A stretch of 5,573 bases of DNA from Verrucomicrobiota bacterium (lineage in GTDB: Bacteria; Verrucomicrobiota; Verrucomicrobiia; Chthoniobacterales; Xiphinematobacteraceae). The number at the start of each line of letters is the position of its first letter. Position 1 is the stretch's first letter. Below the pieces are notes generated by a model, which did not search any database, was not told the origin of the DNA, and saw nothing but the letters and a program-made list of their open reading frames with translations. Positions 3,675 to 5,573 of the stretch are shown piece after piece. Made by a program: the position numbers and the translations under genes. The stretch is taken from contig PSRL01000003.1 in assembly GCA_003176035.1 (NCBI GenBank), positions 1-5,573 of the forward strand, read 5' to 3'.

Positions 3675-4640
3675 TTGAAGACGCGCATTGTTTCGGCTGA
3701 GACAGAAAATTGTGAAACCGAGGTTGTTCGATTTCTTTCCGCCGGTCAACCAGTGGCTTTACCCACGGAAACCGTCTACGGATTGGCCGCCGATGCGCTC
3801 AACCCGATGGCATGCGAGCGGATTTTCAAAGCCAAGGAACGCCCCTTCGATGATCCCCTCATTGTCCATTTGCCGAGTCCGGATTGGCTCGACAAATTGT
3901 GCGAGCCCTCGCCTTTGGCCCGACGCTTGGCTGAGGTTTTTTGGCCCGGACCTTTAACTCTGGTACTTCCCAGACATGAAATTGTTCCGGATATTGTGAC
4001 AGCTCATCAAAACACGCTCGCAGTGCGCATCAGTGCCCATCCGATCTTTCAAAAAATCATCAACGCCTTTAACCGTCCATTGGCAGCGCCCAGTGCAAAT
4101 CGCTTTGGACGCATCAGTCCCACCCAAGCGGCTCATGTGAGGTCCGAACTAGACGGAAGAATTCCCTTAATCGTCGATGCGGGTCCTTGTCTGCACGGTA
4201 TCGAATCGACAATCGTCTCCATTCAATCTGACCATCTTCTCTTATGCCGTCAGGGGCCGATTACAAAGGAGCAGTTGGAACGATTTGCGGTGGTTTTGGA
4301 AGGCGGCGGACGAGAAGAGATCACCCCCGGTTCTTTGCCATCCCATTATGCACCTCGCACTCCTTGTCGATTTTGGGAAGGCGGGCCCCCCCCCGTAGGT
4401 TTATCGGTGGGTTTGCTGGCTTGGAACAAACCGAAAGTGAAATTTGCCCAGGTGGAATACCTCAGTACCAAACAAGATTTGCGGGATGCGGCGGCTAATC
4501 TTTATGATGCGTTGCGGCGACTGGATGAAGCTATGCTGGATCTCATTTTTGTGGAACGGGTTCCCACGGCTGGCTGCGGCGCAGCTATTATGGAGCGCCT
4601 CACCAAGGCTACCGGCAGTTTAACGCATTCCAGCCTCTAG
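3675..4640 (+). CDS. sua5: L-threonylcarbamoyladenylate synthase (Sua5/YwlC type)
   Basis: The enzyme makes threonylcarbamoyl-AMP from threonine, bicarbonate and ATP, the first step in the t6A modification at position 37 of tRNAs that read ANN codons. The 321-residue protein has the two-domain Sua5 form. The YrdC-like domain (about 1-205) shows PTETVYGLAADA (30-41), KER (54-56), FWPGPLTLVL, VRIS, APSANRFG with SAN at 140-142, and GIESTIV (175-181). The conserved linker PGSLPSHYAP (218-227) follows, then a C-terminal Sua5 domain ending near GCGAAIMERLTKATG. It is slightly short for a Sua5 protein. The start is TTG at 3675, one base after the purE stop; no ATG, GTG or other TTG is available upstream before an in-frame stop at 3603. 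No Shine-Dalgarno site is seen, so coupling to purE translation is likely. A run of nine Cs (4386-4394) encodes the PPP just after the linker. Confidence 0.95.
   Translation: MKTRIVSAETENCETEVVRFLSAGQPVALPTETVYGLAADALNPMACERIFKAKERPFDDPLIVHLPSPDWLDKLCEPSPLARRLAEVFWPGPLTLVLPRHEIVPDIVTAHQNTLAVRISAHPIFQKIINAFNRPLAAPSANRFGRISPTQAAHVRSELDGRIPLIVDAGPCLHGIESTIVSIQSDHLLLCRQGPITKEQLERFAVVLEGGGREEITPGSLPSHYAPRTPCRFWEGGPPPVGLSVGLLAWNKPKVKFAQVEYLSTKQDLRDAAANLYDALRRLDEAMLDLIFVERVPTAGCGAAIMERLTKATGSLTHSSL
4386..4394 (+). repeat. Nine-C homopolymer inside sua5
   Basis: Nine consecutive Cs encode Pro-Pro-Pro (about residues 238-240), at the entry to the C-terminal Sua5 domain. The reading frame is intact here. 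A one-base slip would remove only that domain and leave the catalytic YrdC domain whole. Such runs are also frequent sites of sequencing error. Confidence 0.7.
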
Positions 4641-4670
4641 CCCCAATACATTCATACTCTATTACTTGTT

Positions 4671-5573
4671 GTGACCGAACACCGCCTGAATACTCGCGCA
4701 GCCGGGGTTGTTGCCGCTGCTGTTTTTTGTAGCCGAATACTTGGCCTGCTGAGGGAGCTGATCTTTGCGGGTTTTTTTGGAGCCGGGCGCAATATGGATG
4801 CTTTCCTAACCGCGTTTCGTGCTCCCAACTTGCTTCGAGACCTGTTCGCCGAAGGAGCCTTATCCACGGCTTTTGTGACCGTTTTTTCTAAAAAAATAGC
4901 AACGGAGGGCGACGCATCAGCTTGGTCTCTTGCTTCAAAAGTAGCCACACTGACCGCTGTTTTCATGAGTGTCACCACTCTCTTGGGTATTTTGGCGGCC
5001 GGGCCTTTGATTGACATTTTGGCACCAGGTTTTCCACCGGAAAAAAGCGAGCTCACCATTCTTCTGTGTCGGATCATGTTTCCCTTTATTCTTTTAGTCT
5101 CGCTGGCTGCATTGGTGATGGGGATGCTCAATGCGAAAGAGGTGTTTGGCGTCCCGGCGATGGCGTCGAGCTTTTTTAATGTGGGGTCAATCATAGGCGG
5201 TATTTTTTTTGGTTGGTGGTTAGATCCGTCGTTTGGAGAAAAGGCGCTCATCGGGTTAGCATTGGGAACCTTAACGGGGGGGCTCCTTCAATTGGCAGTA
5301 CAACTGCCTTCCCTTCGCCGAGTGGGATTTTCCTTTCGTCCCGATTTTCATTGGAAGGATCCCGGCGTCCGCACTGTTTTGGTGCTCATGGCGCCTGCAG
5401 TCATTGCGGGCAGTGCCGTACAAATCAATGTCATGGTCAATAGCATCTTCGCTTCATGGCTTGGCGATGGACCTATTAGCTGGCTCAGTTATGCATTTCG
5501 CCTCATGCAACTTCCGCTGGGTATTTTCGGAGTGGCGGTTGCGACGGTCACCCTTCCGGTGGTAGCCAAATTG
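4671..5573 (+). CDS. murJ: Lipid II flippase MurJ (MviN), 3' end outside window
   Basis: MurJ is an inner-membrane protein of the MOP exporter superfamily that flips lipid II to the outer face for peptidoglycan synthesis; it is normally essential. The window holds 301 of roughly 500-530 residues, open to the last base. The N terminus has SRILGLLRE (21-29), DAF (43-45) and the hallmark FRAPNLLRDLFAEGALSTAF (49-68). Later come RIMFP (134-138), GMLNA (151-155), a hydrophilic loop near 214-232, and YAFRLMQLPLGIFGVAVATV (274-293), where R277 corresponds to a conserved arginine of the transport cavity. About eight hydrophobic segments are visible. I chose GTG at 4671: the frame runs back to the sua5 stop at 4638-4640 with no ATG or TTG, and the family motif begins some 20 residues in. 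There is no Shine-Dalgarno site, and the 30-base gap to sua5 fits a purE-sua5-murJ operon. Confidence 0.96.
   Translation, partial: MTEHRLNTRAAGVVAAAVFCSRILGLLRELIFAGFFGAGRNMDAFLTAFRAPNLLRDLFAEGALSTAFVTVFSKKIATEGDASAWSLASKVATLTAVFMSVTTLLGILAAGPLIDILAPGFPPEKSELTILLCRIMFPFILLVSLAALVMGMLNAKEVFGVPAMASSFFNVGSIIGGIFFGWWLDPSFGEKALIGLALGTLTGGLLQLAVQLPSLRRVGFSFRPDFHWKDPGVRTVLVLMAPAVIAGSAVQINVMVNSIFASWLGDGPISWLSYAFRLMQLPLGIFGVAVATVTLPVVAKL

Noticed and set aside
4652..5251. 199-codon minus-strand open frame
   Set aside because: It is antisense to murJ, and its composition (rich in Lys, Ala, Ser and Arg) is what an inverted membrane-protein gene gives.

Overview
The window looks like a bacterial chromosome segment with six recognisable housekeeping genes in two divergent groups. 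GAPDH, PurE, Sua5 and MurJ look verrucomicrobial to me by sequence feel, but that is a weak inference made without a database search. The features behind it are a GAPDH with a GPSRKDWKGGR segment, few Shine-Dalgarno sites, and non-coding DNA that looks decayed. A member of Verrucomicrobiota, possibly one with an eroding genome, would fit.

Layout. Positions 1-891 hold no convincing gene. This stretch contains degenerate repeats, several hairpins and a G-rich run. Next come three minus-strand genes, listed in order of decreasing coordinate (their transcription order): a cold-shock protein gene (2831-2616), the shikimate kinase gene aroK (2623-2084), whose GTG start lies inside the end of csp, and the glyceraldehyde-3-phosphate dehydrogenase gene gap (1935-892), which has its own very good sigma-70-type promoter. 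A divergent 344-base intergenic region (2832-3175) carries three short perfect palindromes and another repeat copy. The plus-strand group is purE (3176-3673), sua5/tsaC (3675-4640, one base after purE) and murJ (4671 to the window edge, truncated at 301 residues).

Functions. The genes cover glycolysis (gap), the shikimate route to aromatic amino acids (aroK), a cold-shock RNA chaperone (csp), purine synthesis (purE), the first step of the tRNA t6A modification (sua5) and lipid II flipping for the cell wall (murJ). No single pathway unites them. purE-sua5-murJ is probably one transcript, and csp-aroK probably another.

Most unusual feature. The non-coding DNA shares a diverged repeat family. 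Positions 77-137 and 543-597 match as inverted copies (45 of 55 aligned bases, with the best 32 bases differing only by four transitions). Positions 713-749 and 3071-3106 match in direct orientation (30 of 37 columns). Positions 3138-3171, directly before purE, share ordered anchors with 85-128. I find no recognisable defence system, CRISPR array, tRNA, rRNA or transposase gene.
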